Positions 38,368-46,645 are shown, numbered from the stretch's first letter. The stretch is 64,000 bases of DNA from Caryophanales bacterium UBA1188 (GCA_002310135.1 DBYK01000001.1:248001-312000), one strand, 5' to 3'. Notes: generated from the sequence alone by a model not told the origin. Program-made: numbers and translations.

Positions 38368-38907
38368 ATCTATTATTTTCTCTTCTATTATATCGATTCC
38401 AAGTATAGTATCTACTAATTGACCCATAAGGTTAATTAAAACTGTAGCTTGTCTTTTATGTAGGTTAACATTTGATATTTTACCTTCAAGACCTTTAAGT
38501 GGCCCATCGACAACTACTATATCTTTTCCTTCTTTTAAATAGATATGAGATATTTCAATAGTTCTTGATGTGCCGCTTTTTCCAATAAGAACATTAATCA
38601 TTTCTTCTTCATCCCTTCTTAAAGGAGCGATATAGTCTTTATGTTTCTTATCTATTCCAAGAAGTTTAGTTAGTGTTTTGATGTTGTAGAGTTGTTTTTT
38701 AAGTTCAACTATATTATCTGTTTCAATAAAGAGATAACCAGGAAAACAAGTCTCAACAACCTCAAACATCTTTCCTTCTTTTTTTCTCATTCTTTTTCTT
38801 TTTGGAACGAATATATCATATTCAAAAGAAGGAAGAGTTATTTCCTTTAAAAATCTCTTTTTTGTTTCTTCTTCTTTTCCACTAAAAACTTGAATTACAT
38901 AATACAT
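38350..38907 (-). CDS. loaP: LoaP-type NusG paralogue (transcription antiterminator)
   Basis: A 185-aa protein with an N-terminal NGN domain (YYVIQVFSGKEEETKKRFL, FVPKRKRMRKKEGKMFEVVE, CFPGYLFIET) and a C-terminal KOW domain (LKEGKDIVVVDGPLKGLEGK, LHKRQATVLINLMG). Specialised NusG paralogues of this type in Bacillota bind RNA polymerase and a leader RNA hairpin and prevent early termination in long polysaccharide or antibiotic operons. It is encoded as the second gene of the locus, after the dehydratase, which allows autoregulation. Confidence 0.85.
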   Translation of the reverse strand: MYYVIQVFSGKEEETKKRFLKEITLPSFEYDIFVPKRKRMRKKEGKMFEVVETCFPGYLFIETDNIVELKKQLYNIKTLTKLLGIDKKHKDYIAPLRRDEEEMINVLIGKSGTSRTIEISHIYLKEGKDIVVVDGPLKGLEGKISNVNLHKRQATVLINLMGQLVDTILGIDIIEEKIIDNPTKN

Positions 38908-38923
38908 AAAGTCATGCCTACGG

Positions 38924-38951
38924 CTAGCGCGTGCATTAATGCATGTGCTAG
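38924..38951. repeat. imperfect palindrome in front of loaP
   Basis: CTAGC and GCTAG enclose a GTGCATTAATGCATGTG-like core, giving a 28-bp imperfect inverted repeat with two mismatches. It is 17 bp upstream of the loaP start and much more GC-rich than its surroundings. Confidence 0.5.
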
Positions 38952-38970
38952 ATGAATCGATATAACACCA

Positions 38971-39008
38971 ATTATTTTTAAGTGTGCCTAGCTTCGCTTA
39001 AAAATAAT
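38971..39008. repeat. 12-bp inverted repeat with GC-rich loop between dehydratase gene and loaP
   Basis: ATTATTTTTAAG (38971-38982) and its exact complement (38997-39008) enclose the 14-nt loop TGTGCCTAGCTTCG. No T-run follows on either strand, so it does not look like a simple terminator. It starts nine bases past the dehydratase stop codon. Confidence 0.55.
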
Positions 39009-39016
39009 GAGATAAT

Positions 39017-40846
39017 TTAAATTTTATAAGTTGGAACTAACTCCTTAACTATTGGTTTAATTCCTTCACTTTCATTATAAGCTTCTATGCATAACCTATC
39101 TAAGCATTCGAAGAATTTATCTTCATCGAATTCTATAGGTTTTGCAATATTAATTAATCCATTATCAGTAGTCTTTAGGCCTTCTTCATCCATAAGTCTT
39201 TCCTCATATAATTTCTCTCCAGGTCTGAGTCCTGTGACTTGAATCTTTATATCTTTATGAGGAATAAATCCTGATAATCTAATTAGAGTTTCTGCAAGAT
39301 CATATATCTTTACTGGTTCACCCATATCAAGAACATAGATCTCACCACCTTTAGCGTATGCACCAGCTTGTAAGATTAATGTTACAGCTTCAGGTATAGT
39401 CATAAAATATCTTGTGATTTCTCTGTGTGTTACAGTAACAGGGCCACCAAGCGCAATTTGTTTTTTAAATAGTGGTATTACTGAACCATTTGAACCAAGA
39501 ACATTGCCAAATCTTACAGCAACAAATTCAGTATTTTTAGATCTTCTTCCTATTGCTTGAATAATCATCTCGCATATGCGCTTAGATGCGCCCATGATAT
39601 TTGTTGGATTAACTGCTTTATCAGTAGATATTTGAACAAATCTTTTAACCTTGTATTCATCTGCGAGTTTAGCAAGGTTTAGGGTTCCAAATACATTGTT
39701 TTTAATGGCCTCATTAGGACTTGTCTCCATTAATGGAACATGTTTATGAGCTGCGGCATTAAAAACAATATCGATTTTATATTTTTTGAAAACATCTTCC
39801 AACTTATTTTTATCTCTAATACTTGCGATTAGTACTAAGAGATTTAAATAAGGGAAGTTTCTTTTAAGTTCTTGTTCTATGTCATATGCATTATTCTCAT
39901 AGATATCAAGAATTATTAATCTTTTTGGGTTGTGTGCTGCAACTTGTCTTGAAAGTTCAGAACCAATTGAACCTCCACCACCAGTTATAAGCACAACTCT
40001 ATTTTCTATATACCCCATTATCTCATCTAGATTAACTTTGATTTCACCACGACCGAGTAAATCAGTGATTTCAACGTGTCTAATTGATCTAATAGATACT
40101 GTACCATTCACAAGTTGATAGATCCCTGGGATGATATCAACTTGACAATTTGTTTTCTCACAAATACTTAATAGTTGTCTTGTTTCATATCTTGTAATTG
40201 ATGGAATCGCAACTATTATTTCTTTAACATCATATTTCTTCACAGCTTCAGGAATCATATCCCTTCCACCAACAATAGGAACACCAAGTATTGAAGTCTG
40301 TCTTTTTTGTTCATCATCATCTATAAAACATACTGGTATCTTATTAACTTTTTCTGAGTTTATGAGTTCCCTTGCGACCATAGTTCCAGCGTCTCCCGCT
40401 CCAACTATCATCACATGGATATTATCTGGTTGTTTTTGGAAGAGGTCATTATTCTTAACTTGAATCGCAAGTCTGATTGAGAATCTCGCAAAAGAAAGTA
40501 GGATCGCAAGAATAACATTATTTACCACAATAAATTTGAGTGATAGATATGCTCCATCAGTAATTAAGACAAAAAGTATTCCCGCAACGAAGTTCGCAAA
40601 GATTGTAATCATTATCTTAAGTAAGTCTATCATTGATACATACTTAAGGAGTGATCTATATAGTCTTGATATAGAAAACGCAAATATTATGATTGCGGAT
40701 TCAGCCACGCAACATAATACATAAAATAAAAGATTGCTTCTATCTAGTTTAATTGAGAGTAGGTAGTTTGAGAATAAAAATGAGAACACTACAATCGCTA
40801 TATCAATAACTATTAAAGAAATAATTCTACTAATGTTTTTCTTCAT
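39017..40846 (-). CDS. membrane-bound nucleotide-sugar 4,6-dehydratase (FlaA1/PglF/CapD-like)
   Basis: Predicted to convert UDP-GlcNAc to the UDP-4-keto-6-deoxy sugar. Four N-terminal hydrophobic segments (about 1-125) are followed by a Rossmann domain (VMIVGAGDAGTMVARELI) and the catalytic dehydratase domain from about 285, with VVLITGGGGSIGSELSRQ, STDKAVNPTNIMGASKR and VRFGNVLGSNGSVIPLF. Methionine replaces tyrosine in the usual YxxxK, as normal for this branch. The 609-aa size is standard. It is the first gene of the polysaccharide transcript and feeds the aminotransferase at 35.0-36.3 kb. Confidence 0.9.
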   Translation of the reverse strand: MKKNISRIISLIVIDIAIVVFSFLFSNYLLSIKLDRSNLLFYVLCCVAESAIIIFAFSISRLYRSLLKYVSMIDLLKIMITIFANFVAGILFVLITDGAYLSLKFIVVNNVILAILLSFARFSIRLAIQVKNNDLFQKQPDNIHVMIVGAGDAGTMVARELINSEKVNKIPVCFIDDDEQKRQTSILGVPIVGGRDMIPEAVKKYDVKEIIVAIPSITRYETRQLLSICEKTNCQVDIIPGIYQLVNGTVSIRSIRHVEITDLLGRGEIKVNLDEIMGYIENRVVLITGGGGSIGSELSRQVAAHNPKRLIILDIYENNAYDIEQELKRNFPYLNLLVLIASIRDKNKLEDVFKKYKIDIVFNAAAHKHVPLMETSPNEAIKNNVFGTLNLAKLADEYKVKRFVQISTDKAVNPTNIMGASKRICEMIIQAIGRRSKNTEFVAVRFGNVLGSNGSVIPLFKKQIALGGPVTVTHREITRYFMTIPEAVTLILQAGAYAKGGEIYVLDMGEPVKIYDLAETLIRLSGFIPHKDIKIQVTGLRPGEKLYEERLMDEEGLKTTDNGLINIAKPIEFDEDKFFECLDRLCIEAYNESEGIKPIVKELVPTYKI

Positions 40847-41293
40847 AACTAACCTTCCTTTTCAAAGGATAACGCAATCTTAATTGATTATATTTAGGAT
40901 AAATAATTAATTATTTATGCTTATATAATTTTAAACTATTTAGAAAGAAATTAAAAGAAAAATCTAATGAACAGGTAAAATATTTTTTATTTTAAAATAA
41001 AAATGGTCAAAAAATGACCAATACGCCTATATTTATAAAAACAAAAAAGTATACCCATTATATAGTTTTTAAAATCTTTTTTTATTTAAAATCTGATTTT
41101 TTAATAAATCATAAAATATGTCAATTAATAATTGGCAATCTAATTTATGGAATATCTTTATATTTAGGAATATTTTTTATATAAATAAATTAATAATTAC
41201 TTAATATTTTAAAAATATATTTTGTCAAATATGTTTGATTTGATATATCTTTATTTTTATTTCTTTTTTAAAAGTTGAAAGATATTAAATAAT
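40847..41293. other. long leader/promoter region of the polysaccharide locus
   Basis: No gene is evident in this very AT-rich stretch. It holds an attenuator-like hairpin (listed separately) and, on the minus strand, two TTGACA boxes: one at 41223-41228 with TATTAA 16 bp on, and one near 41117-41122 without a good -10. A TATAAT at 41057-41062 lacks a -35. Which one initiates cannot be decided by eye. Confidence 0.4.
40988..41020 (-). terminator. attenuator-like hairpin in the polysaccharide leader
   Basis: A 6-bp perfect stem TGGTCA/TGACCA (41004-41009, 41015-41020) with a 5-nt loop is followed on the minus strand by TTTTTATTTT. It lies between the terminator of the preceding gene and the first polysaccharide gene, 158 bp before its start, so it would stop polysaccharide transcription unless bypassed. 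Confidence 0.6.
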
Positions 41294-41294
41294 G

Positions 41295-41343
41295 AAAAAA
41301 GAATCTAATTTAAAGTTGTGTTTTTTTAAAGAAAATTAGATTC
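41295..41343 (-). terminator. terminator of the small membrane protein gene
   Basis: An 11-bp stem GAATCTAATTT/AAATTAGATTC (41301-41311, 41333-41343) with a 21-nt loop is followed on minus by TTTTTTC. The outer arm overlaps the end of the gene. Confidence 0.65.
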
Positions 41344-41865
41344 TTCTTCTTTTATATTATTATCTTTTTGTCTAAACAGTGGAATTATCGCAGTTAAAAT
41401 TAATTCAACCGAAAGTAAATATGAATAAATTAAAGCTGTCTCTTCATTTGGATTAATAATTAATATTGTGGATAATACAATTACTACTAATGATTCTATG
41501 ATAGTTACTATGCTTAAGATAAGAGGAATTCCTTTTAAGAGTCCGTTTACTATTTCTTCTATCTCTATTGATTCTCTTAATATTGACCATATAGCCCAAG
41601 TAACACAAATAGTTGTGAAATCACTAATGAATACTAAGAGGATTATTCCAAGTAATAATTCAATAGAACCGAAATAGAAACTACCTTCTTTATAGAATTC
41701 TTTTTTGTGTTTAATTAAGATATGTAAGAATTCAAAAATACCATATGCCATCATAAGTGATGGGATATAGTATTCTAAATTGAGCACAAAATGATCTCTT
41801 ATAAAGAAAAGAGTCATAGAAAATGATATAAAGAGTATTGCTTTAATTATCTTAAGTAATCTCAT
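41326..41865 (-). CDS. small membrane protein, DUF308/HdeD-like
   Basis: The 179 residues hold about five to six hydrophobic segments arranged as two similar halves separated by short charged loops (KHKKEFYKEG, REsIEIEE-like). The layout resembles DUF308/HdeD proteins, whose function is generally unknown apart from acid-stress roles in enterobacteria. It follows the nitroreductase gene by 12 bases, so the two are probably cotranscribed. Confidence 0.6.
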   Translation of the reverse strand: MRLLKIIKAILFISFSMTLFFIRDHFVLNLEYYIPSLMMAYGIFEFLHILIKHKKEFYKEGSFYFGSIELLLGIILLVFISDFTTICVTWAIWSILRESIEIEEIVNGLLKGIPLILSIVTIIESLVVIVLSTILIINPNEETALIYSYLLSVELILTAIIPLFRQKDNNIKEEESNFL

Positions 41866-41877
41866 ATTTATCCTTTT

Positions 41878-42630
41878 TTATTTTATTGAATATATGGCGG
41901 TTAAATTCTTTTTCTTGTTTACATTTTCTTCAATATATAATTCTTTTGTATATTCTATATTATTATTCTCAAGACATACATCTAAGAAACATAAAAGAAT
42001 ACCTATGTCTATCCTATTTAGATAATTCACAAACTTCATAGGTAATATTCCAGTTTTAGAATCTCTTCTAATTCTATAAACTTTAATATTATCTTTAGAT
42101 GTTTCTAAAAACCATGGTTGTGAATTAACTGCACTAGGTGCATATCTTATATCTTTTATGATGTCTTTATAATAATCTCCAGAAATTATTTTAGATAATT
42201 CTAATCTTGGTACATCATCGATATTTTTCCTAAATAAAGATGAATCAACTTTTTTAATTGCGATCATTATCACAAAATCAAGACCATCTTCTTTTTTCAT
42301 CTTAGTTTTGCCGAGTCCAAACCATAGTGCACCTATATTGATAGATGCAAGATATAAATCTAATTGTTCACCGAGATAACCTATATTTTGAAGATAATTA
42401 TCTTTCTTTTGAGAATACATGAAGATTAAATATTCTTGATTCTTTTTATAATTCTCATTATCTTTTACAAATTTGATTTTAACTTTTATGTCTTTAATTA
42501 AAGGAGTAAAACTATAGAATTTATTTTCTATATCTTTTATGGTTTCATCACTAATTTTTGAATCAGGAATATCTTTAAAATTATGAAAAGATTTTCTTTT
42601 AAATATCATATCATAAAAACATTTTTCCAT
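41878..42630 (-). CDS. nitroreductase-family protein
   Basis: FMN-dependent NAD(P)H oxidoreductase fold. The N-terminal KRKSFHNF (as RxSxRxF) and the second-half RYAPSAVNSQPWFLE are the flavin-binding hallmarks. GEQLDLYLASINIGALWFGLG between them is also typical. The duplicated layout at 250 aa resembles the Thermotoga-type putative nitroreductase family. Substrate unknown. It is followed closely by the DUF308-like gene. Confidence 0.8.
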   Translation of the reverse strand: MEKCFYDMIFKRKSFHNFKDIPDSKISDETIKDIENKFYSFTPLIKDIKVKIKFVKDNENYKKNQEYLIFMYSQKKDNYLQNIGYLGEQLDLYLASINIGALWFGLGKTKMKKEDGLDFVIMIAIKKVDSSLFRKNIDDVPRLELSKIISGDYYKDIIKDIRYAPSAVNSQPWFLETSKDNIKVYRIRRDSKTGILPMKFVNYLNRIDIGILLCFLDVCLENNNIEYTKELYIEENVNKKKNLTAIYSIK

Positions 42631-42683
42631 TTAAAATGTACCTCCTATTATTTTTAATTATATCAATAATTAATATAATATAA

Positions 42684-42704
42684 AAGCACTTTTTTGGAGT
42701 GCTT
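42684..42704 (-). terminator. possible terminator of the GNAT gene
   Basis: A 7-bp stem AAGCACT/AGTGCTT with a 7-nt loop directly follows the GNAT stop codon. The minus-strand tail TTATATTATATTA is weak. Confidence 0.45.
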
Positions 42705-43172
42705 CTATATTATTAATTCCATTTCTATCTCTTTTATCTTTAAGCCAAGCTTTTTATAGAATTCTTTAGCTTTATCATTACCTTCCCATACATTAAGAGT
42801 TATTTCATATAAACCTAATTCTTTTGATATATTTTTGATATATTCAAAAAGCATAGTTCCTATTCCTTTTCCTCTTTCTTTCTCATTAACACATATATCA
42901 TCAATATATAGATAACTAAAGTTATGCATAGTATGATTATTAGTCTTTTTTATTATTCCCATGATATACCCAACTATAGTATCATCTTCAAGCGCAACTA
43001 AAGTTATTCTATTTTTATCATTTATGATATTTTCAACTTCATCTTTAGTATATTTAGTTGTTCCACTTTTAAAGATATCAGGTCTAATTAAACTATGAAC
43101 TTCTAATACTTCTTTTAATAATTCAATTATTGAGTCTTTATCGCTATCAACTGCATATCTTATCTTTATCAT
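42705..43172 (-). CDS. GNAT-family N-acetyltransferase
   Basis: A 155-aa acetyl-CoA-dependent acetyltransferase. VGYIMG lies in the central strands, the IDDICVNEKERGKGIGTMLF segment carries the acetyl-CoA pyrophosphate loop (RGKGIG), and LNVWEGNDKAKEFYKKLGLK is the usual C-terminal motif. The acceptor (amino acid, peptide or antibiotic) cannot be deduced. It stands alone between the nitroreductase gene and the end of the nucleoside operon. Confidence 0.85.
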   Translation of the reverse strand: MIKIRYAVDSDKDSIIELLKEVLEVHSLIRPDIFKSGTTKYTKDEVENIINDKNRITLVALEDDTIVGYIMGIIKKTNNHTMHNFSYLYIDDICVNEKERGKGIGTMLFEYIKNISKELGLYEITLNVWEGNDKAKEFYKKLGLKIKEIEMELII

Positions 43173-43199
43173 ATGAATCCTCTTTTTAATATTCTAACA

Positions 43200-43229
43200 T
43201 AAAAAAATATAAGTCAAGGCGACTTATAT
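43200..43229 (-). terminator. terminator of the 11-gene nucleoside operon
   Basis: A perfect 9-bp stem ATATAAGTC/GACTTATAT with a 5-nt loop is followed on minus by seven T residues, six bases past the TrpA-like stop codon. Confidence 0.88.
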
Positions 43230-43235
43230 CTTTTT

Positions 43236-43961
43236 TTACTCTATTATCTTTTTGAATTCTTTAATTGTGCTTTTTAGCTTTTCCATGTCACTGTGAAGCT
43301 TTAAAAATGTACTTCCAACAAATACCCCATCAGCACCGGCATCTTTAACTAGTTTTGCGTCCATTAAAGTTTTCACTCCTACCCCACAATATATCTTTTT
43401 ATTTTTACCTTCATTATCTCTTAGATAATATATTACATCTTTTAATGTAGGGTATTTTGGGTTAATATCATCTGACTTCGCTTGAAGGTAGATAAAACCG
43501 TTACTTAATTTAGATGCATCTAAATCTTCCTCGTTTAGATTAAGAGGAATATAAGACGCTAATCTTATATTTCCTTTAATCAATCTCTTCTTAATGGTTT
43601 TATCATTTCCACCAACATAAATCATATTCTCTATGTTAGCTTCATTCATAAAATTAATGAATTTAGATACACCAATCTCTTTAACTGTCTCTTCATAACA
43701 TAATATAAATATTTCTTGATTAGGATATTTATCTTTAATATATAAGACTGCGTCCATATATTCATTATAATCACTTGAAACCTCAAGCGCTTTAAGCATC
43801 CTATTTCTTATGAATTCACTATCTAAATATGGATTTTTAGATGGCATATCAATTTCGAGGACATCTATGCCGCTTTCTATATATACTCCCGCAATATCTA
43901 TAGTCTTTTTTATGTTTGGGTATCCTAAAGAGAGGTAACCAATTAATTTCATATTAGTCAC
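43236..43961 (-). CDS. TrpA-like (tryptophan synthase alpha subunit family) barrel enzyme
   Basis: A 241-aa TIM barrel related to TrpA, which splits indole-glycerol phosphate into indole and glyceraldehyde 3-phosphate. Both catalytic acids can be aligned: the Glu in DVLEIDMPSKNP and the Asp in NPYLDSE. The phosphate-binding loops GVGVKT and ADGVFVGS are kept. No trpB or other trp gene is in the window, and the gene ends a nucleoside-catabolic operon (8-bp overlap with the dehydrogenase gene). I infer a retro-aldol cleavage of a phosphorylated sugar-derived intermediate; the substrate is unknown. Confidence 0.75.
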   Translation of the reverse strand: MTNMKLIGYLSLGYPNIKKTIDIAGVYIESGIDVLEIDMPSKNPYLDSEFIRNRMLKALEVSSDYNEYMDAVLYIKDKYPNQEIFILCYEETVKEIGVSKFINFMNEANIENMIYVGGNDKTIKKRLIKGNIRLASYIPLNLNEEDLDASKLSNGFIYLQAKSDDINPKYPTLKDVIYYLRDNEGKNKKIYCGVGVKTLMDAKLVKDAGADGVFVGSTFLKLHSDMEKLKSTIKEFKKIIE

Positions 43962-45102
43962 CTCTATAAGCTCTTAAGATGATTTTTCTAATATCGCTTG
44001 GTTTTGGTGTAACTGGATTAGTTTTAGTACAGCCATCTTCTAAAGCAAGTGATATTACTTCATCTAATTTATTCATTAAATCATCTTGAGAAATATATAA
44101 AGATAAATCATCTTTTATTTCTAAATCTTTAATTAATCTTTTTATTCCAAGAGTTAAGTTCTTCTCACCAATCCATTTAGCGATATCACTATATCTTCTA
44201 AGTGTTATAGGATTATTACGATTGAATTCTATAACATATGGAAGCAAAATAGCGTTTAATATTCCGTGAGGAACGTGGAATATACTTCCTAAAGAATGAG
44301 AAATAGAATGCACTATTCCTAAAGATGCATTAGTGAAAGAGAGTCCTGCGACCATACTCGCATTTAACATCTTCTCTCTTAAATCAATATCATTTAAATT
44401 GACATATACTTTTGGAAGAGTGTCGAATATATCAATTATAGCTGCCTTCGCTAAAATATCAGTTAAATAGTTCGCTCTATTTGAGGTATACGCTTCTATT
44501 GCGTGTGTTAGAGCGTCAAATCCAGTTTGGGCAGTTAAATGTTTTGGAAGAGATATGGTTGTGATAGGGTCAAGTATAGCGACATCTGGCATCATCTCCA
44601 TATTTCCAATACCGCATTTATAACCTGTCATACTATCTGTGATTACAATAGATCTTGATACTTCAGATGCAGTACCTGCGGTTGTAGGAATACAACCTAG
44701 GTGCGCTTTCAATCTAAGTTTTGGAAATTTAGATTTATCCATAAGTTCATCTAGCCCTTTAGTTTCTGGGTGCTCATAGAAAATCCACATCGCTTTTGCG
44801 GCATCCATTACACTTCCACCACCAATGGCTAGAATGAAGTCAGGTTTTTCTTCTTCCATAAATTTTGCGCCTCTTTCTACAGTATCAAGCCCAGGGTCAG
44901 ATTCAACCCCTATAAATACAGAATATGGTATATCTGCGTTAGTTAAATGATTCTCAACTATCCTCATCACACCATTTTTATATACTACATCATCTCCTAA
45001 AACTATAACTATCTTTTTAGCTTTAATATTTTCTAAATAACTTAAGCTATCTTGGCCGAATATTAATTCATCTCCAGCTAGCTTCATCGGTCTTTCTATC
45101 AT
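43954..45102 (-). CDS. iron-containing alcohol dehydrogenase family protein
   Basis: A 382-aa group III alcohol dehydrogenase. FILAIGGGSVMDAAKAMWI binds NAD(P), PTTAGTASEVSRS precedes the metal site, and the four metal ligands are in the DALTHAIEAYTS, SISHSLGSIFHVPHG and DILDPIT-type segments. It interconverts an aldehyde and an alcohol. In this operon it would act on a product of the phosphorylase, kinase and aldolase-like enzymes. It is three bases from the BtpA gene and overlaps the TrpA-like gene by 8 bp. Confidence 0.86.
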   Translation of the reverse strand: MIERPMKLAGDELIFGQDSLSYLENIKAKKIVIVLGDDVVYKNGVMRIVENHLTNADIPYSVFIGVESDPGLDTVERGAKFMEEEKPDFILAIGGGSVMDAAKAMWIFYEHPETKGLDELMDKSKFPKLRLKAHLGCIPTTAGTASEVSRSIVITDSMTGYKCGIGNMEMMPDVAILDPITTISLPKHLTAQTGFDALTHAIEAYTSNRANYLTDILAKAAIIDIFDTLPKVYVNLNDIDLREKMLNASMVAGLSFTNASLGIVHSISHSLGSIFHVPHGILNAILLPYVIEFNRNNPITLRRYSDIAKWIGEKNLTLGIKRLIKDLEIKDDLSLYISQDDLMNKLDEVISLALEDGCTKTNPVTPKPSDIRKIILRAYRGD

Positions 45103-45105
45103 AAA

Positions 45106-45891
45106 TTACTTTCCTATCTTTTCTAATAATTTTCTTGTAAGTTCAAAAGAAATTGGATTTTCTATTTTCTTATCTTTTTTCAAAGATGAACCCACAATTG
45201 CCCCATCGGCAATACTTAGTTCCTTAAGGATATTTGATTCACTTAAGCCACTACCAATAAATACTGGAATCTTTACGATTCTTTTAACTCTTTCTACTAA
45301 ATCTATAGGAGTTTCATCTCCACTAGATGATCCAGTCACAATAACAGCATCCGCATGATTAGCCTCAGCCATTTTAGCGCTATCTTCTATTTTTATATTT
45401 TGATTTAGCATATATGTGTATTTAACTTGAATATCCGCTAAAATCTTAACATCATTAGCCATTATTTCTTTTCTATATTCAATTGCGCTTGCACCTTTAG
45501 GATAAATAATCCCATTATGATAAATTACAGTATCTACAAATACTGGAATTCTTATGAAAGATGCACCAGTTGCCTTAGAAATTGATAGTGATGTTTTATA
45601 ATCATTGAATGCTGCATCAACTCCAACTGGAATATTTACTGCATCAACTATTTTAGATACTATTACGGCTAACATAATAGCTTGTTCATGTTTTAATGTT
45701 TCTCTTAAAGGAGAGTCTCCCATATTTTCAACCATTATGGCATCTACATTTGCTCCCTCAAGTGTCTTCGCATCTTCAATTGCTCTATTTATTATTTCTT
45801 CATTATTGTCTTTATAATGAGTAGTATTAATCAGTGGAAGCAAATGTACCATACCTATAATCATATTCTTTTTAAATTCAAATTTTGGCAT
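45106..45891 (-). CDS. BtpA/SgcQ-family TIM-barrel protein
   Basis: A 261-aa protein with MVHLLPLINT at the N-terminus, GANVDAIMVENMGDSPL, GVDAAFNDY, GASFIRIPVFVDTVI, ADAVIVTGSSSGDETP and FIGSGLSESNI, all typical of the BtpA/SgcQ family. BtpA was named from cyanobacterial photosystem I biogenesis and SgcQ from a putative sugar operon; no enzymatic reaction is firmly assigned. The barrel with a C-terminal phosphate-loop-like GSS and GSG suggests action on a sugar phosphate. It overlaps the phosphorylase gene by 14 bp. Confidence 0.82.
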   Translation of the reverse strand: MPKFEFKKNMIIGMVHLLPLINTTHYKDNNEEIINRAIEDAKTLEGANVDAIMVENMGDSPLRETLKHEQAIMLAVIVSKIVDAVNIPVGVDAAFNDYKTSLSISKATGASFIRIPVFVDTVIYHNGIIYPKGASAIEYRKEIMANDVKILADIQVKYTYMLNQNIKIEDSAKMAEANHADAVIVTGSSSGDETPIDLVERVKRIVKIPVFIGSGLSESNILKELSIADGAIVGSSLKKDKKIENPISFELTRKLLEKIGK

Positions 45892-46645
45892 CTTTCCTCC
45901 TTAAACTATATTCATAAATACTATCAAGTGCGATTAAAGATAATTCTTTTTCTCCTTTTATCCTTTCATCTTCACCTAAAAAACCTTTTAGATTCTCAAG
46001 GACACTTGCGAGTGTTAAAACTGCAGTTTTAACTCCCATTAGTCTTCCAAGGACTAAAATAAGGCTTGATTCCATATCAATCCCAACAATTCCTAAAGAT
46101 TTAGCTTTAATAAATGTTTTAGATATGTCTCTAGACATTTCTTTAGATAATTTTGATTCTTTCATTAAAGAATAAAATCCATCTAAAGTTAAATTTAGAC
46201 CATTATCACATATCTTATTCCTTTTCTTAACTTCTTCACTTATTACACTCACAAATTCATGGTCCGCTACTGCAGGATAATCTCTATCTACATAAGTTAG
46301 ACTAGTCCTTTCTGACCTAACGGATGCGATAGGCACTATATAGTGGCCTAGAAGTTCTTCTTTTAGGCTCATCACAGTTCCCATCCTTAGCGCTACTTCC
46401 ATTCCACATTCATACATCTCTTCCATTGCGATAGCGGAAGATGGGGAACCTATTCCTGTAGAAGTTATAGTGACTTTTAATCCTTTATAAAAGCCTGTAT
46501 AAGTATTGAATTCTCTTGAGTGTGATACTTGAATAGGATTATCTAAGAATTGTTTTAAAATTTCTACTCTAAAAGGATCACCACTAAATATCACATATTT
46601 AGATATATCATCCTTCCCTGCTTCTAAATATAAAGTCTTTTTCAT
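45878..46645 (-). CDS. nucleoside phosphorylase, uridine phosphorylase-like
   Basis: A 255-aa PNP/UDP-family enzyme predicted to split a nucleoside with phosphate into base and (deoxy)ribose 1-phosphate. YVIFSGDPFRVE (near 17-28), YTGFYKGLKVTITSTGIGSP (near 49-68), ALRMGTV and IVGIDMESSLILVLG are the family motifs. The usual GDPxR phosphate loop and the ribose-binding ME pair are present. The base preference cannot be read off. It overlaps the kinase gene by 4 bp, placing it centrally in the import and breakdown operon. Confidence 0.85.
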   Translation of the reverse strand: MKKTLYLEAGKDDISKYVIFSGDPFRVEILKQFLDNPIQVSHSREFNTYTGFYKGLKVTITSTGIGSPSSAIAMEEMYECGMEVALRMGTVMSLKEELLGHYIVPIASVRSERTSLTYVDRDYPAVADHEFVSVISEEVKKRNKICDNGLNLTLDGFYSLMKESKLSKEMSRDISKTFIKAKSLGIVGIDMESSLILVLGRLMGVKTAVLTLASVLENLKGFLGEDERIKGEKELSLIALDSIYEYSLRRKDAKI

